Of a DNA stretch of 64,000 nucleotides, positions 27,577 through 36,227 are shown one piece after another. Under the pieces are notes generated by a model, which did not search any database, had not been told where the DNA came from, and saw only the letters and a list, made by a program, of their open reading frames with translations. The first letter of the stretch is position 1; every line of letters begins with the position of its first letter. Origin of the DNA: Pelorhabdus rhamnosifermentans (lineage in GTDB: Bacteria; Bacillota; Negativicutes; UMGS1260); the NCBI RefSeq assembly GCF_018835585.1, contig NZ_JAHGVE010000016.1:45225-109224 (forward strand). The letters run 5' to 3'. Position numbers and translations under genes: made by a program.

Positions 27577-28947
27577 CTACCCAATGAATGGCTTCATCCA
27601 AGGTAACAGCCAAGGCCCATAAATAAAATGCAAAAACAGAAATAAGCACAGACCCACAAGACCGCCCACAATAGAACCATTAATACGCACCCATTGCAAG
27701 TCTTCCCCTACTTTATCTCCAATAAGTCTATTTAAAGCTTCATTTGATAGCTGTTCTAAAACACTCTTCACGATGGAGCCAATAAATTCATGCTGGCTTT
27801 CGACACCATGGCAAACTGCGTCCTGAAAATACCGTTCTAACCAAGCCTGTTTGCCTTTATCCTGTAAAAAAAGACCCCAATACCGTTCGCTTTGCATAAA
27901 TACCCAGCCCATAATTGGAGATTTCTTAGTAAAATACTTAACCTGTTCAAGCATCGAATGATTCTGTATAAAAGCCAGCGTTCCTTCACCTTCATTTAAA
28001 TTGGGCTGCAACAAATACAAAAAAAAAGGTTCAAGTACTTGGATAAAATCAATCCTATCAATTAATGCATCTTTCCAATTTTCTACTTCAGCGGTCTGCA
28101 CAGAATCCTGTCCAAGTTTTTCGATGGCATCTTGCAAATTTTGTTTGAGCCATAATCTTAAAGGATGATCTTTTTCTTCTAGATCTTGAATAGTCGCATA
28201 TATTTCCTGTTGCAAAGCCTTGGCCGCATCCTCTAAATTAATCGCATCAAAAACTTTGGCACCTTCATAAAATAGTTCAGCAAGAAAGCCAAAAGTCGTA
28301 CTGCGCTGCGCCGCCGTTTTCTCTTCAGCATAACTTTGGAGATAAGAATAAATCACTTTGTATGTATCTATCTGGGCTACTTTCATTTTCATTTTGCCTA
28401 ATAGAAACTGAATAACTCTTTCTTCTTGATTACGCTCAAGTATAGTAAGCCCCAGTGTCCGAAGGCCAGGCACAAATTTCCAAGAATGCAGAGCGGTTCT
28501 CATCATATTTTGAGCCGACTTTGCTAATTCATGAAGATCTATCTGCTGCGTTGCATGGATAGTATAACGAGCAAGCGTATTCGCAATCAGGACCTTGCCG
28601 CCCTGCTTTTCTATCCAATGAATAAATAAATCAACCAAGCAAACTTGGCCAATTTTTTGTTGAATCGACGATGTACTGAGTAGCTCATTTTGTACCATAC
28701 GTGCTGTAGCTGCGATAAGTTTCTGCCGATTGCTTGCAATCAGTGCCGTATGATAAGGAAACCCGAAAGGTTTGCGAAATAGCGCCGTAACAGCAAACCA
28801 ATCGGCAATTCCGCCCACAAGCGCCGCCTCACTGACAGCAGAAAATAGCTCAACAGCAAACATTCCTGGATAATACACGCTGAGAAGGCATGAAAACACA
28901 TAGAGAACACCCGAAATAGCCAGCGCAATATTGGCTTGATTCATCAT
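27577..28947 (-). CDS. DUF445 membrane protein (second copy)
   Basis: A 456-aa protein with hydrophobic segments at both ends and a long helical middle part. The family signature AALVGGIADWFAVTALFRKPFG is near residue 40 and the C-terminal GEDLQWVRINGSIVGGLVGLCLF closes the protein. The function of DUF445 proteins is not established. The start ATG lies two bases after a run of ten G residues (28950-28959) that replaces a normal Shine-Dalgarno sequence. It is a diverged paralogue of the upstream gene. Confidence 0.85.
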   Translation of the reverse strand: MMNQANIALAISGVLYVFSCLLSVYYPGMFAVELFSAVSEAALVGGIADWFAVTALFRKPFGFPYHTALIASNRQKLIAATARMVQNELLSTSSIQQKIGQVCLVDLFIHWIEKQGGKVLIANTLARYTIHATQQIDLHELAKSAQNMMRTALHSWKFVPGLRTLGLTILERNQEERVIQFLLGKMKMKVAQIDTYKVIYSYLQSYAEEKTAAQRSTTFGFLAELFYEGAKVFDAINLEDAAKALQQEIYATIQDLEEKDHPLRLWLKQNLQDAIEKLGQDSVQTAEVENWKDALIDRIDFIQVLEPFFLYLLQPNLNEGEGTLAFIQNHSMLEQVKYFTKKSPIMGWVFMQSERYWGLFLQDKGKQAWLERYFQDAVCHGVESQHEFIGSIVKSVLEQLSNEALNRLIGDKVGEDLQWVRINGSIVGGLVGLCLFLFLHFIYGPWLLPWMKPFIG

Positions 28948-28949
28948 AT

Positions 28950-28959
28950 CCCCCCCCCC
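28950..28959. repeat. G10 homopolymer between the DUF445 genes
   Basis: Ten consecutive C on the plus strand (G on the coding strand). The tract touches the stop codon of the upstream gene and ends two bases before the downstream ATG. It occupies the place of the ribosome binding site. Confidence 0.85.
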
Positions 28960-30209
28960 TACTTGATGACCAAGTTTACTGCATGTAAAATAAGTCCCAC
29001 TGTTCCACCTACAACAGACCCATTAATCCGGATCATTTGCAAATCATCGCCAACTTTATTTTCGATAAACTCAATAAAATAGTCATTTGTATAGGTATTA
29101 AGATTTTCTCGAATAAGACTTCCCAGCTGTTGGTGATGACGGTCAATGACAGAAAATAAGATTCTTTTCATTAAATGATCAAGACTATCTTGTTGACCCT
29201 CGCTATTTTTAAATGCCTTTAACATAACATCCAGTTGCATTTCCAACTGATGCAAAAGGCTCACTAAGAAGCCCTCTTCATGCTCAGCCCTGTCCCGCTC
29301 ACGACAAATAAATTCGCTAACTAAACTGCGAACAGGTAGCTGCTTTAATAACATTTGCTTGATATAGGCTATCTTTTCTAATAATTCAGGGGTTTCTTCC
29401 AGCTGATTTATCAGCTTCTCCAGCCATAATCGCTGATTTTTAAGTAAATAACTGTCTGGCTGTTTAAGTAATTCTAAATAATGAAGAAGCGCAGCAAGTG
29501 CTGTATCACGCATCGTCAATGTAGACAAGCCGCCTGAATCAAGTAGCCAAAGAGCCAATTTACGTTGACTCTTCCCTGCTGTATAAGCTATTTTCGACTG
29601 TTCAATCAAATCCTGCAGCCAATTGGAAAAATAGGGCAGCTGACAAAATCGAATCAATTCATCAAGTAAAAATAAACTAATCCTCCTGTCATAACCTTGC
29701 TCTAAAAGCCAGCGCAAAGTCTGTGCTACAATAGGGGCCAGATTAGCTGACTGAATATAACGCTTAGCACCTGTTTCTACAACCCGGCCAAAGTCATTGG
29801 GATTTACTTTTCCAAGCAAGTCTTCAACGACATTACGCATGATGAGATGAATTTTTTGGCGTCCTCCAGATTTTTCTAAATAGTCAATGGCAATGACAGA
29901 CATATTATGTCGCGCAATTTGTTCTTTCACATGTTCCTTGGTCAGTAAACGATTCTCCACCATATCCACAATATCATTAAAAATTCGTTCACGATTGCGC
30001 GGAATAATAGCCGTACGAAAAGAAATGCCAAGGGGGCGACGAAAAAGCGCATTCACAGCAAACCAGTCAGCTATACCACCCACTAAAGCGGCCGAAGCAG
30101 CACTAAAAATCAGTCCGCCCACCAAACCTTTTGCAAAAGGAAGGCTCAATAAAAACAAACAAGCGGACACAATTAAAGTAATTGTTGCTTTATAACGATT
30201 TGTTCCCAT
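28959..30209 (-). CDS. DUF445 membrane protein (first copy)
   Basis: A 416-aa protein. The N-terminal membrane helix precedes AALVGGIADWFAVNALFRRPLGI; the middle is helical and probably outside or along the membrane; the C-terminus (GDDLQMIRINGSVVGGTVGLILHA) mirrors the N-terminal signature. It is homologous over its full length to the next gene downstream. GAGGTAATC precedes the ATG. It starts 16 bases after the CAP-domain gene. Its role is unknown. Confidence 0.85.
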   Translation of the reverse strand: MGTNRYKATITLIVSACLFLLSLPFAKGLVGGLIFSAASAALVGGIADWFAVNALFRRPLGISFRTAIIPRNRERIFNDIVDMVENRLLTKEHVKEQIARHNMSVIAIDYLEKSGGRQKIHLIMRNVVEDLLGKVNPNDFGRVVETGAKRYIQSANLAPIVAQTLRWLLEQGYDRRISLFLLDELIRFCQLPYFSNWLQDLIEQSKIAYTAGKSQRKLALWLLDSGGLSTLTMRDTALAALLHYLELLKQPDSYLLKNQRLWLEKLINQLEETPELLEKIAYIKQMLLKQLPVRSLVSEFICRERDRAEHEEGFLVSLLHQLEMQLDVMLKAFKNSEGQQDSLDHLMKRILFSVIDRHHQQLGSLIRENLNTYTNDYFIEFIENKVGDDLQMIRINGSVVGGTVGLILHAVNLVIK

Positions 30210-30225
30210 GATTACCTCACGTAAT

Positions 30226-31737
30226 TCACTCCTGAATTTTTATTTGCTTTTTACCATCCCTTGTATAAATTTCAACAGGAATATGGCTTTCTAATCCATT
30301 TGCACGCAGAATCAAATCATAGTCAGCTTCAGGTAAAATCTTGCTATAAAAACTAAATTGTTTAGTCCTATTCTCCCAACGCTCAATCCATTGAGTCTGT
30401 CCCTCAGGAACAAGTTCATAAGTCATATCTGCTAAATCGCCACAATTAAGCGAGACTCTCACAAGTTCAGCTGTTCCACCTGTATCTAAGGCAGACAGTT
30501 CTATTGCCATAGATTCAATGGCTAAATTAGAAACCGTTCGATACTGCCAGGATTTTTCCCAAAGTTCATCACTATCATCATTATAAAGCAACCGCGCTTT
30601 GACTGCTACATGATAAGTGGCAGCGAAATTTAACGCCTCTTTAGGAATGATGAAGACTTGTGACTTGACTGTATCCAAGCTCGAATCAACAATATAACTT
30701 GGGACATCTTTGCCTTGTTCATCTTGTAAAGAAGCCGTAATTAATTGAAACTCTTTAATTTTAGATGAATAAACACCAATTGTAATGGGATAACCCACAA
30801 ATTGGCTGTCAATCCCAAAAAAGCGCAGAGGATTCGGTACTTCACTCACATACCAACCCAATTTAGCATCCCCCTGATCTTCATAAGGATAGGTGATGAT
30901 GGGATTATTACCATCGAATTCTCTTGTAGCAGCATTAATTACAAGGACATTGTCAGCACCATCGCCATGACTGCTAAACCCAATTCCTACATCATGATAA
31001 TTAGGATTTAATAAAACGATCCGATGATAAGGACTATCGCAGAGGCCAATCACACCTCGTTCCGGCGTAAAAGCCCCACCTGGATCAATGACCTCACCAA
31101 TTCGGCCAAAATAGCCAAAATATGCCCCGCGCTCCACGGCACTTTTACCTGTATATCCCGGCTTATCCCACTGTTCTTGGTGAATACTTAAAGTAACCGT
31201 CTGGGGAAAATAACGGCTAATATAATTACTATGGCTTTGAGCTGCATTATTTAACTCTTCCTGTAAAACGAGCGGCTGTAACTTTACCTGTTGTCGAAGC
31301 TGATTTAAAGCCTGCAAAGCGGCCTTTCTCAACTGGACTTGCTCATCACTAGGAGAACTTGGGGCTATATCTGCAGTGGGCGTAACAATGTCAAACTGCG
31401 ATTCAAAATGCATGGGTTGGTAACCATCGAAAAAAAGATCACACCACATAAAATGGGCGCCCCCGTCAAGTTCTGCTGGCGGCTTATAAGACAAGGTTTG
31501 GTGAATAGGATCCCACCAAGCCATTACTTCCTGATCATCTAGAAACAAGCGCACAACAGCTGGCGCTATAGGGGCAGAAAACGTCCAAGTAACAAGCGGA
31601 CGTTTTGCAATTGTCACGGTATTCATAGCTGGAGTGACGATATAGTTAAGAAAAAAGGGACTGGCAAAAGTCAACGGTAACCAACAAAAGAACCCAATCA
31701 AACTTACAATTCCAAAAACGACAATATGGTTTTTCAT
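30226..31737 (-). CDS. Secreted CAP (SCP/PR-1) domain protein
   Basis: About 503 aa. The start ATG at 31737 opens a signal peptide (MKNHIVVFGIVSLIGFFCWLPLTFA). A TTG further upstream (31764) has no ribosome binding site. An N-terminal beta-rich segment precedes a CAP domain (about residues 150-290): ALNQLRQQVKLQPLVLQEELNNAAQSHSNY, then GLCDSPYHRIVLLNPNYHDVGIGF. Two beta-rich C-terminal domains follow. Bacterial CAP proteins are extracellular and mostly of unknown function. Confidence 0.8.
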   Translation of the reverse strand: MKNHIVVFGIVSLIGFFCWLPLTFASPFFLNYIVTPAMNTVTIAKRPLVTWTFSAPIAPAVVRLFLDDQEVMAWWDPIHQTLSYKPPAELDGGAHFMWCDLFFDGYQPMHFESQFDIVTPTADIAPSSPSDEQVQLRKAALQALNQLRQQVKLQPLVLQEELNNAAQSHSNYISRYFPQTVTLSIHQEQWDKPGYTGKSAVERGAYFGYFGRIGEVIDPGGAFTPERGVIGLCDSPYHRIVLLNPNYHDVGIGFSSHGDGADNVLVINAATREFDGNNPIITYPYEDQGDAKLGWYVSEVPNPLRFFGIDSQFVGYPITIGVYSSKIKEFQLITASLQDEQGKDVPSYIVDSSLDTVKSQVFIIPKEALNFAATYHVAVKARLLYNDDSDELWEKSWQYRTVSNLAIESMAIELSALDTGGTAELVRVSLNCGDLADMTYELVPEGQTQWIERWENRTKQFSFYSKILPEADYDLILRANGLESHIPVEIYTRDGKKQIKIQE

Positions 31738-31777
31738 GCTCTCATAACCCACGAGTATCCACAACTTTCCGGCACTA

Positions 31778-32551
31778 TTATTCTGTCAACATCATTCTTT
31801 GCCGCCCCTGATAATAAACGGCTTGCAAACTACAACGCTGTGCAAGCTGCCAAGCATCTTGAAGGTGATTAGCAACAGCCGTGGGTCGATGGGCATCTGA
31901 ACCAAGCGTAACATATTTTCCACCAAGATCATGAAATTTTTGATAAATGGGCAACAAATGTTCCATAACCTGCCGATCATCAAAACGTCGCGTATTGATC
32001 TCAAGAGCAATATCTTTCTGTACAACAACTGTAAGCAATTCCTGGATAACATCGGAGAAATCATGATAATAAATCTCAGGATCCGCATAAGGCGCATAAC
32101 GCGCAATATAATCGATATGACCCAAACTATCCACAAAATCATAGGCTTTCACACAATCAATCATCGTACGAAAATAGCGTTCATAAGCTTCCTGTTTGCT
32201 CCGCCCCTCATAGTAAGGCGGATAAAACAGATCATGCTGGTCCACAACATGAATGGAACCCAACACAAAATCAAATGGACTTTCACGGACTACCTGGTTA
32301 TATTCAGCAAGTGAATCTTGCCTTAAGCCAATTTCAATACCGAGTAACAAAGCCTTGTTACGATAAGGTCCGTAAAGAGAAAAATAATCGTCAATAGAAA
32401 AAGTAAATTTACCTGAAACAGGATAATGCAAATCCATATGTTCCGTTATAATGGCACCATAATTTTGCTGACTCATTTCTTTTTTCAGTTCGTCAAGAGT
32501 CATTTCAGAATCCGTTGAAAAGCACGTATGTAAATGAGTATCAAAAAGCAT
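31778..32551 (-). CDS. PHP-domain phosphatase (HisJ-like)
   Basis: A 257-aa PHP protein with the metal motif DTHLHTCFSTDSEM at the N-terminus, ITEHMD, LGSIHVVD and the C-terminal TLGSDAH. This set is typical of histidinol-phosphatases of the HisJ/HisK type. No other his genes are nearby, so the substrate could be another phosphate ester. TAGGAGG precedes the ATG. It is flanked by the 83-aa gene (21-base gap) and the CAP-domain gene. Confidence 0.82.
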   Translation of the reverse strand: MLFDTHLHTCFSTDSEMTLDELKKEMSQQNYGAIITEHMDLHYPVSGKFTFSIDDYFSLYGPYRNKALLLGIEIGLRQDSLAEYNQVVRESPFDFVLGSIHVVDQHDLFYPPYYEGRSKQEAYERYFRTMIDCVKAYDFVDSLGHIDYIARYAPYADPEIYYHDFSDVIQELLTVVVQKDIALEINTRRFDDRQVMEHLLPIYQKFHDLGGKYVTLGSDAHRPTAVANHLQDAWQLAQRCSLQAVYYQGRQRMMLTE

Positions 32552-32572
32552 CGTTTTTCCTCCTAAAGAAAA

Positions 32573-32824
32573 CTAATTACCACGAACAGCTTGGTAGATG
32601 ACCTGTGGACTTCCAGCGCAATCAAAAACAAGGGGTGTTAACTTTTTTAGATCTTCAATGCGCCAGCCCAATTGTTGCCTGTCAAGAAGCTGCAAGGCTT
32701 GTTCAAGTGACTCTGCCATAATGACAGCAATCGCATCGGTATATAAATCTTGATGGATAACAGGCTCTTCTATCATACTATAACTATGAAATTTACGGTT
32801 ATGAAGCCAAACAAATACTTTCAT
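32573..32824 (-). CDS. Hypothetical protein, 83 aa
   Basis: A small soluble protein (MKVFVWLHNRKFHSYSMIEE..., then AIAVIMAESLEQALQLLDRQQLGWRIEDLKKLTPLVFD). The middle resembles the MAxSxEEA-L segments of short alpha/beta domains. AGGTGG precedes the ATG. It appears to open the operon leading to the PHP phosphatase. I do not recognise the family. Confidence 0.65.
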   Translation of the reverse strand: MKVFVWLHNRKFHSYSMIEEPVIHQDLYTDAIAVIMAESLEQALQLLDRQQLGWRIEDLKKLTPLVFDCAGSPQVIYQAVRGN

Positions 32825-32914
32825 GCTTCCACCTCATGTTCATAATAATCAACTACCTTACATAATTATAGGTACACTCAACGATATCCTTTCTGCTTTC
32901 AAAGCATTTTCAGG

Positions 32915-33946
32915 CTATTTTATCGATGAAATAACAAATTCACGAAAAAATCCTTGACTGAAAAAATAAACTCCTGCAGCGAACATCATATAAAAGACAG
33001 CGGCAAAAGATAACCGCCCTGCTGAAAAATGATTATTTTTCAGGGTAACTTGCAAAAAAGCAATCGAAGCAATCGTTGCAATAACAGCCATAGCTAGATA
33101 GCTATCAAAACGCCATGGCGTAAACAGTAGCCCAAAAGCACTGGGAATGGTGGCCTGAATCATCATAGATCCGCTCACATTCGCTAAAGCCAGCGATATT
33201 TTCCCCTGTCTAACCCAGATGATGGCATTGAGTATTTCGGGTAACTCTGTTGCAATAGGGCTCAAAAACAGCGCAATAATATGTGAGGGAACACCAAGTA
33301 ATTCACTGAATACTTCCAATCGATTCACAAAAATTTGGGAACCTAAACAAATAAAGAGTAGTGATCCGATTGTTTGAACAAGGACCCATTTTGTTTCAGG
33401 TTCTGCCTGCTTTGAACGAATTTTTAACGGTTCAGAACTTGGGCGTTCCAGTTCACATTCCACACACATCTCTTTGTGGCAATAAAGCGCATAAACAGCG
33501 AAAAGTAAAATAGCCGCCAAATATTTACCAGCAAATGTGGTAAAACCTAAGACTGCATTAAAAATAAAGATACCCAAAAACCATAACTGATCTTTACTCA
33601 ATTTGCCATAATCAATAGCTAACCGTCGACGGACATGACCTTTAGAAGAAGCAAAAATACACCAGCCTACTACGGCATAACCAATGGTACTCAAAATGAG
33701 GGGACCGCCAAGAGCCGAACCGACACCAATATCCTTCTGGCTTTCCGTTACGCCAAAAGCGACGGCAATAAGCGTAATAATACTTTCAGGCAAAGCTGTA
33801 CCAATGGCAGCAAGAACCGTTCCAACTGTATTCCCCGCAATATGAAATTTTCGGCCCACCCATTCAATCCCATTGACAAAGTATTCACAGCTTAGGTAAA
33901 TCAGCACAGCCGCAAGTACAAGTGTAAGAATAAGTAACATCATCAT
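32915..33946 (-). CDS. CaCA-family cation antiporter, probably manganese/calcium
   Basis: About 343 aa, 10-11 membrane helices. The two alpha-repeat motifs of the Na+/Ca2+ exchanger superfamily are present: AIGTALPESIITLIAVAFG in the first half and FLSPIATELPEILNAIIWV in the second. The protein would export divalent cations. A manganese-type riboswitch directly upstream points to Mn2+. The start at 33946 is chosen because GGAGG lies 5 bases upstream; the ATG at 33958 would include that site. Confidence 0.88.
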   Translation of the reverse strand: MMMLLILTLVLAAVLIYLSCEYFVNGIEWVGRKFHIAGNTVGTVLAAIGTALPESIITLIAVAFGVTESQKDIGVGSALGGPLILSTIGYAVVGWCIFASSKGHVRRRLAIDYGKLSKDQLWFLGIFIFNAVLGFTTFAGKYLAAILLFAVYALYCHKEMCVECELERPSSEPLKIRSKQAEPETKWVLVQTIGSLLFICLGSQIFVNRLEVFSELLGVPSHIIALFLSPIATELPEILNAIIWVRQGKISLALANVSGSMMIQATIPSAFGLLFTPWRFDSYLAMAVIATIASIAFLQVTLKNNHFSAGRLSFAAVFYMMFAAGVYFFSQGFFREFVISSIK

Positions 33947-33961
33947 ATTTCCCTCCATTAA

Positions 33962-33999
33962 AAAAAGACCTTTGGTGTAGTGTTATACACCAAAGGTCT
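33962..33999 (-). terminator. Riboswitch-controlled terminator
   Basis: A perfect 14-bp inverted repeat (AGACCTTTGGTGTA / TACACCAAAGGTCT) followed by a T run, 16 bases before the antiporter start. Its 5' arm is the 3' strand of riboswitch helix P1, so the two structures exclude each other. Confidence 0.88.
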
Positions 34000-34076
34000 C
34001 GTTACGCATAAAAGCGGACAATGCCAGGATATACCAGTTTGTTGACATTGTCTATCAAACTACTCCCCTTCGATGT
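33988..34076 (-). promoter_or_regulatory. yybP-ykoY (Mn2+) riboswitch
   Basis: The leader RNA carries the hallmarks of the yybP-ykoY aptamer: AAGGGGAGTAG at the 5' side (34060-34070), GTCAACAAACTGG and CCTGGCATTGTCC in the middle, and GAGACCTTTG at the 3' side (33994-34001 region). In the known class Mn2+ binding stabilises P1 and prevents terminator formation, turning on a manganese exporter. The downstream gene is a CaCA antiporter, which fits. Confidence 0.88.
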
Positions 34077-34080
34077 GCAA

Positions 34081-34109
34081 AGTATAGCATAGACAAGAAT
34101 ATCTGTCAA
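34081..34109 (-). promoter_or_regulatory. Promoter of the riboswitch-antiporter unit
   Basis: Consensus TTGACA (34104-34109), a 17-base spacer and TATACT (34081-34086). Confidence 0.85.
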
Positions 34110-34265
34110 AAGAAAAGACCGGTACAAAATAAACAGTGTCAATATTTGAAAGAATAGCCGGACGCTTTATCATTGATAGGCTTGTAAATATATGATTCCT
34201 GGACTGCCGGGATCTCCATCTATAGAAAAATCTTCTTGATGTTTTAAATTTAACAAAAGGATAAT

Positions 34266-34290
34266 AAAAAAAGCCCGGAAAATTCCGCGC
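34266..34290 (-). terminator. Terminator of the gamma-glutamyltransferase-family gene
   Basis: A GC-rich stem around CGGAA/TTCCG with one internal mismatch, followed by seven T residues on the minus strand, shortly after the stop at 34312. Confidence 0.7.
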
Positions 34291-34311
34291 CTAATTTTAT
34301 TACAATTGTTT

Positions 34312-36033
34312 TTAGAAACCAACAGCAGCGCCATCGCCACGAGGATCAGCGCCCCCGTATTTCACACCGGAATTTGGGTCAACCAAAATTGCTCCCGCGT
34401 GTCCCATCACATCCGTATAGTCTTCGACAACTTTAACGAGCTGGCCACGGTCTTTCAATTGACTAATAACTTCAGCTGGAACGCGGCCTTCTATTTTAAG
34501 ATCATTGGATGATGCGCCCCAAGTGCGACCAAGAAGCCAGCGAGGAGCCTCAATCGCATCCTGAACACTGAAATTAAAATCAACAATGCGGGTTACAATA
34601 GCGGCTTGCGTTTGGGGTTGCCCTTCTCCGCCCATCGTGCCGTAAACTAAGTATGGTTTATTATCTTTAAACAACATAGCAGGATTTAAAGTATGGAAGG
34701 TACGTTTATGAGGTTCTAGATGATTAACGTTAGTGGGATCTAAAGAAAAGAAACTACCACGATTTTGTAACGTTACCCCTGTTCCCTTTACTACAATACC
34801 TGAGCCGAATTCATGATAAATACTTTGAATTAAGGATACTGCATTGCCCTCTTTATCCACTATGCCGATCCAAACTGTGTCGCCTTGTGAGTCTAGGGGT
34901 TTTACATTGGAGGCGGCTTGCTGCATATTAATACGCTTTGCTAATTCTGCACCGTGTTCTACCGATAATAAGTTAGCAGTAGGTATTTTTACGAATTCGG
35001 GATCAGTGAGCCACTTGTCGCGATCAGCGAAAGCTTGTTTAGTAGCTTCAACTATGACGTGATAATAATCAGCCGTTCCCTCTCCCATTGATTTTAAATC
35101 CACGTTATTCAGGATATTTAAAATCGAAAGAGAAGTCATTCCTTGCGTATTCGGTGGTAAATTATATGCTTTATAACCTCGATAGTCTACTGAGAGCGGT
35201 GTTACCCAATTAGCTTTATGATTTGCGAAATCTTCCAGAGTTAATACCCCACCGTTGGCTTGTACGTCAGCAACGATCTTTTGTGCAATTTCCCCTTTAT
35301 AGAAACCGTCTGCACCTTTTTGAGCGATAATTTTCAGGGTATTAGATAGATCTTTCTGCTTAAATAATTCTCCTGTTTTATAAGGAGTGCCGTCATCCTT
35401 CAGGAAAACAGAACGAAAGCCTTCAAATCGTTGTAAATTACGAAATTCATTATCATGTGATTCCACATTTACTTTTGTCCAGTATGCTTGACTAGGCGTT
35501 ACAGGAAAACCGTTTTCTGTATAATTGATAGCACTATTCAATAATCCTGACCATTGCTGATTGCCACCCATCGCCGATTTTGAATACTCATAAGCATCCC
35601 ACCATCCCGAAACGGCGCCAGGAACAGTATTCGCCGCGAGATATCCCCGTGCAGGAATGTTATGATAACCTTGCGATTTATAGAAGTCAATTGTTGCTAA
35701 ACTACCTGACCGTCCACTGGCATTTAAGGCTTTAAGTTCGCCAGTCTTGGCATTATAAATAAGCCAGAAATTGTCACCGCCAATTGAATTCATATGTGGG
35801 TATACAACACTTATTGTTGATGAGGCTGCAATCGCAGCCTCTACGGCGTTACCGCCTTTTTCAAGAACCTGTAAAGCTGCTTCCGAAGCCAGATAGTGCG
35901 GTGTTACAACCATACCATCTGGTGCCATGGTTGTAGGCCGATTTGAAGCATTGGTTACTGGCATTGCTGGTAAACTCAAGAAACCTATTAACACGATTGC
36001 GAAAAAACGTTGCCACCTGTTTAGTTTACTCAA
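34312..36033 (-). CDS. Secreted gamma-glutamyltransferase-family enzyme, possible oxamate amidohydrolase
   Basis: 573 aa, Ntn-hydrolase proenzyme. A signal peptide (RFFAIVLIGFLSLPAMPVTNA) is followed by the family features GGNAVEAAIAASSTISVVYPHMNSIGGD and the autocleavage site with candidate nucleophile T386 in SQGDTVWIGIVD. True transpeptidases usually have a T-T-H at this point; D-T-V-W with SIYHEFGSGIV is closer to HpxW-like oxamate amidohydrolases, as far as I can recall that group. The gene lies behind the allantoin/oxamate cluster but has its own TTG start, ribosome binding site and terminator. Glutathione or gamma-glutamyl peptide hydrolysis is the alternative. Confidence 0.78.
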   Translation of the reverse strand: MSKLNRWQRFFAIVLIGFLSLPAMPVTNASNRPTTMAPDGMVVTPHYLASEAALQVLEKGGNAVEAAIAASSTISVVYPHMNSIGGDNFWLIYNAKTGELKALNASGRSGSLATIDFYKSQGYHNIPARGYLAANTVPGAVSGWWDAYEYSKSAMGGNQQWSGLLNSAINYTENGFPVTPSQAYWTKVNVESHDNEFRNLQRFEGFRSVFLKDDGTPYKTGELFKQKDLSNTLKIIAQKGADGFYKGEIAQKIVADVQANGGVLTLEDFANHKANWVTPLSVDYRGYKAYNLPPNTQGMTSLSILNILNNVDLKSMGEGTADYYHVIVEATKQAFADRDKWLTDPEFVKIPTANLLSVEHGAELAKRINMQQAASNVKPLDSQGDTVWIGIVDKEGNAVSLIQSIYHEFGSGIVVKGTGVTLQNRGSFFSLDPTNVNHLEPHKRTFHTLNPAMLFKDNKPYLVYGTMGGEGQPQTQAAIVTRIVDFNFSVQDAIEAPRWLLGRTWGASSNDLKIEGRVPAEVISQLKDRGQLVKVVEDYTDVMGHAGAILVDPNSGVKYGGADPRGDGAAVGF

Positions 36034-36227
36034 TGTTACGCCCCCCTATAAGTTTTTCCAATCAATTATAAGAAAGCTCCTGATTCCTTTTTTCATAAAA
36101 GCCAAGGTATAATGGACCCCCGTTGTCAAAACTGATTTCGGATTGTCTTCAAGAATATCATTTGTTGACGTTTGACACAGTGCTGTTATCTTTTACGCAA
36201 TGTTAGTGAATATATCGATAAAAAATC

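Noticed and set aside
34160..34270. Minus-strand frame ending in DGDPGSPGIIYLQAYQ downstream of the Ggt-family gene
   Set aside because: It overlaps the Ggt terminator, has no start and no recognisable family. It may be a relic, but the evidence is too weak.
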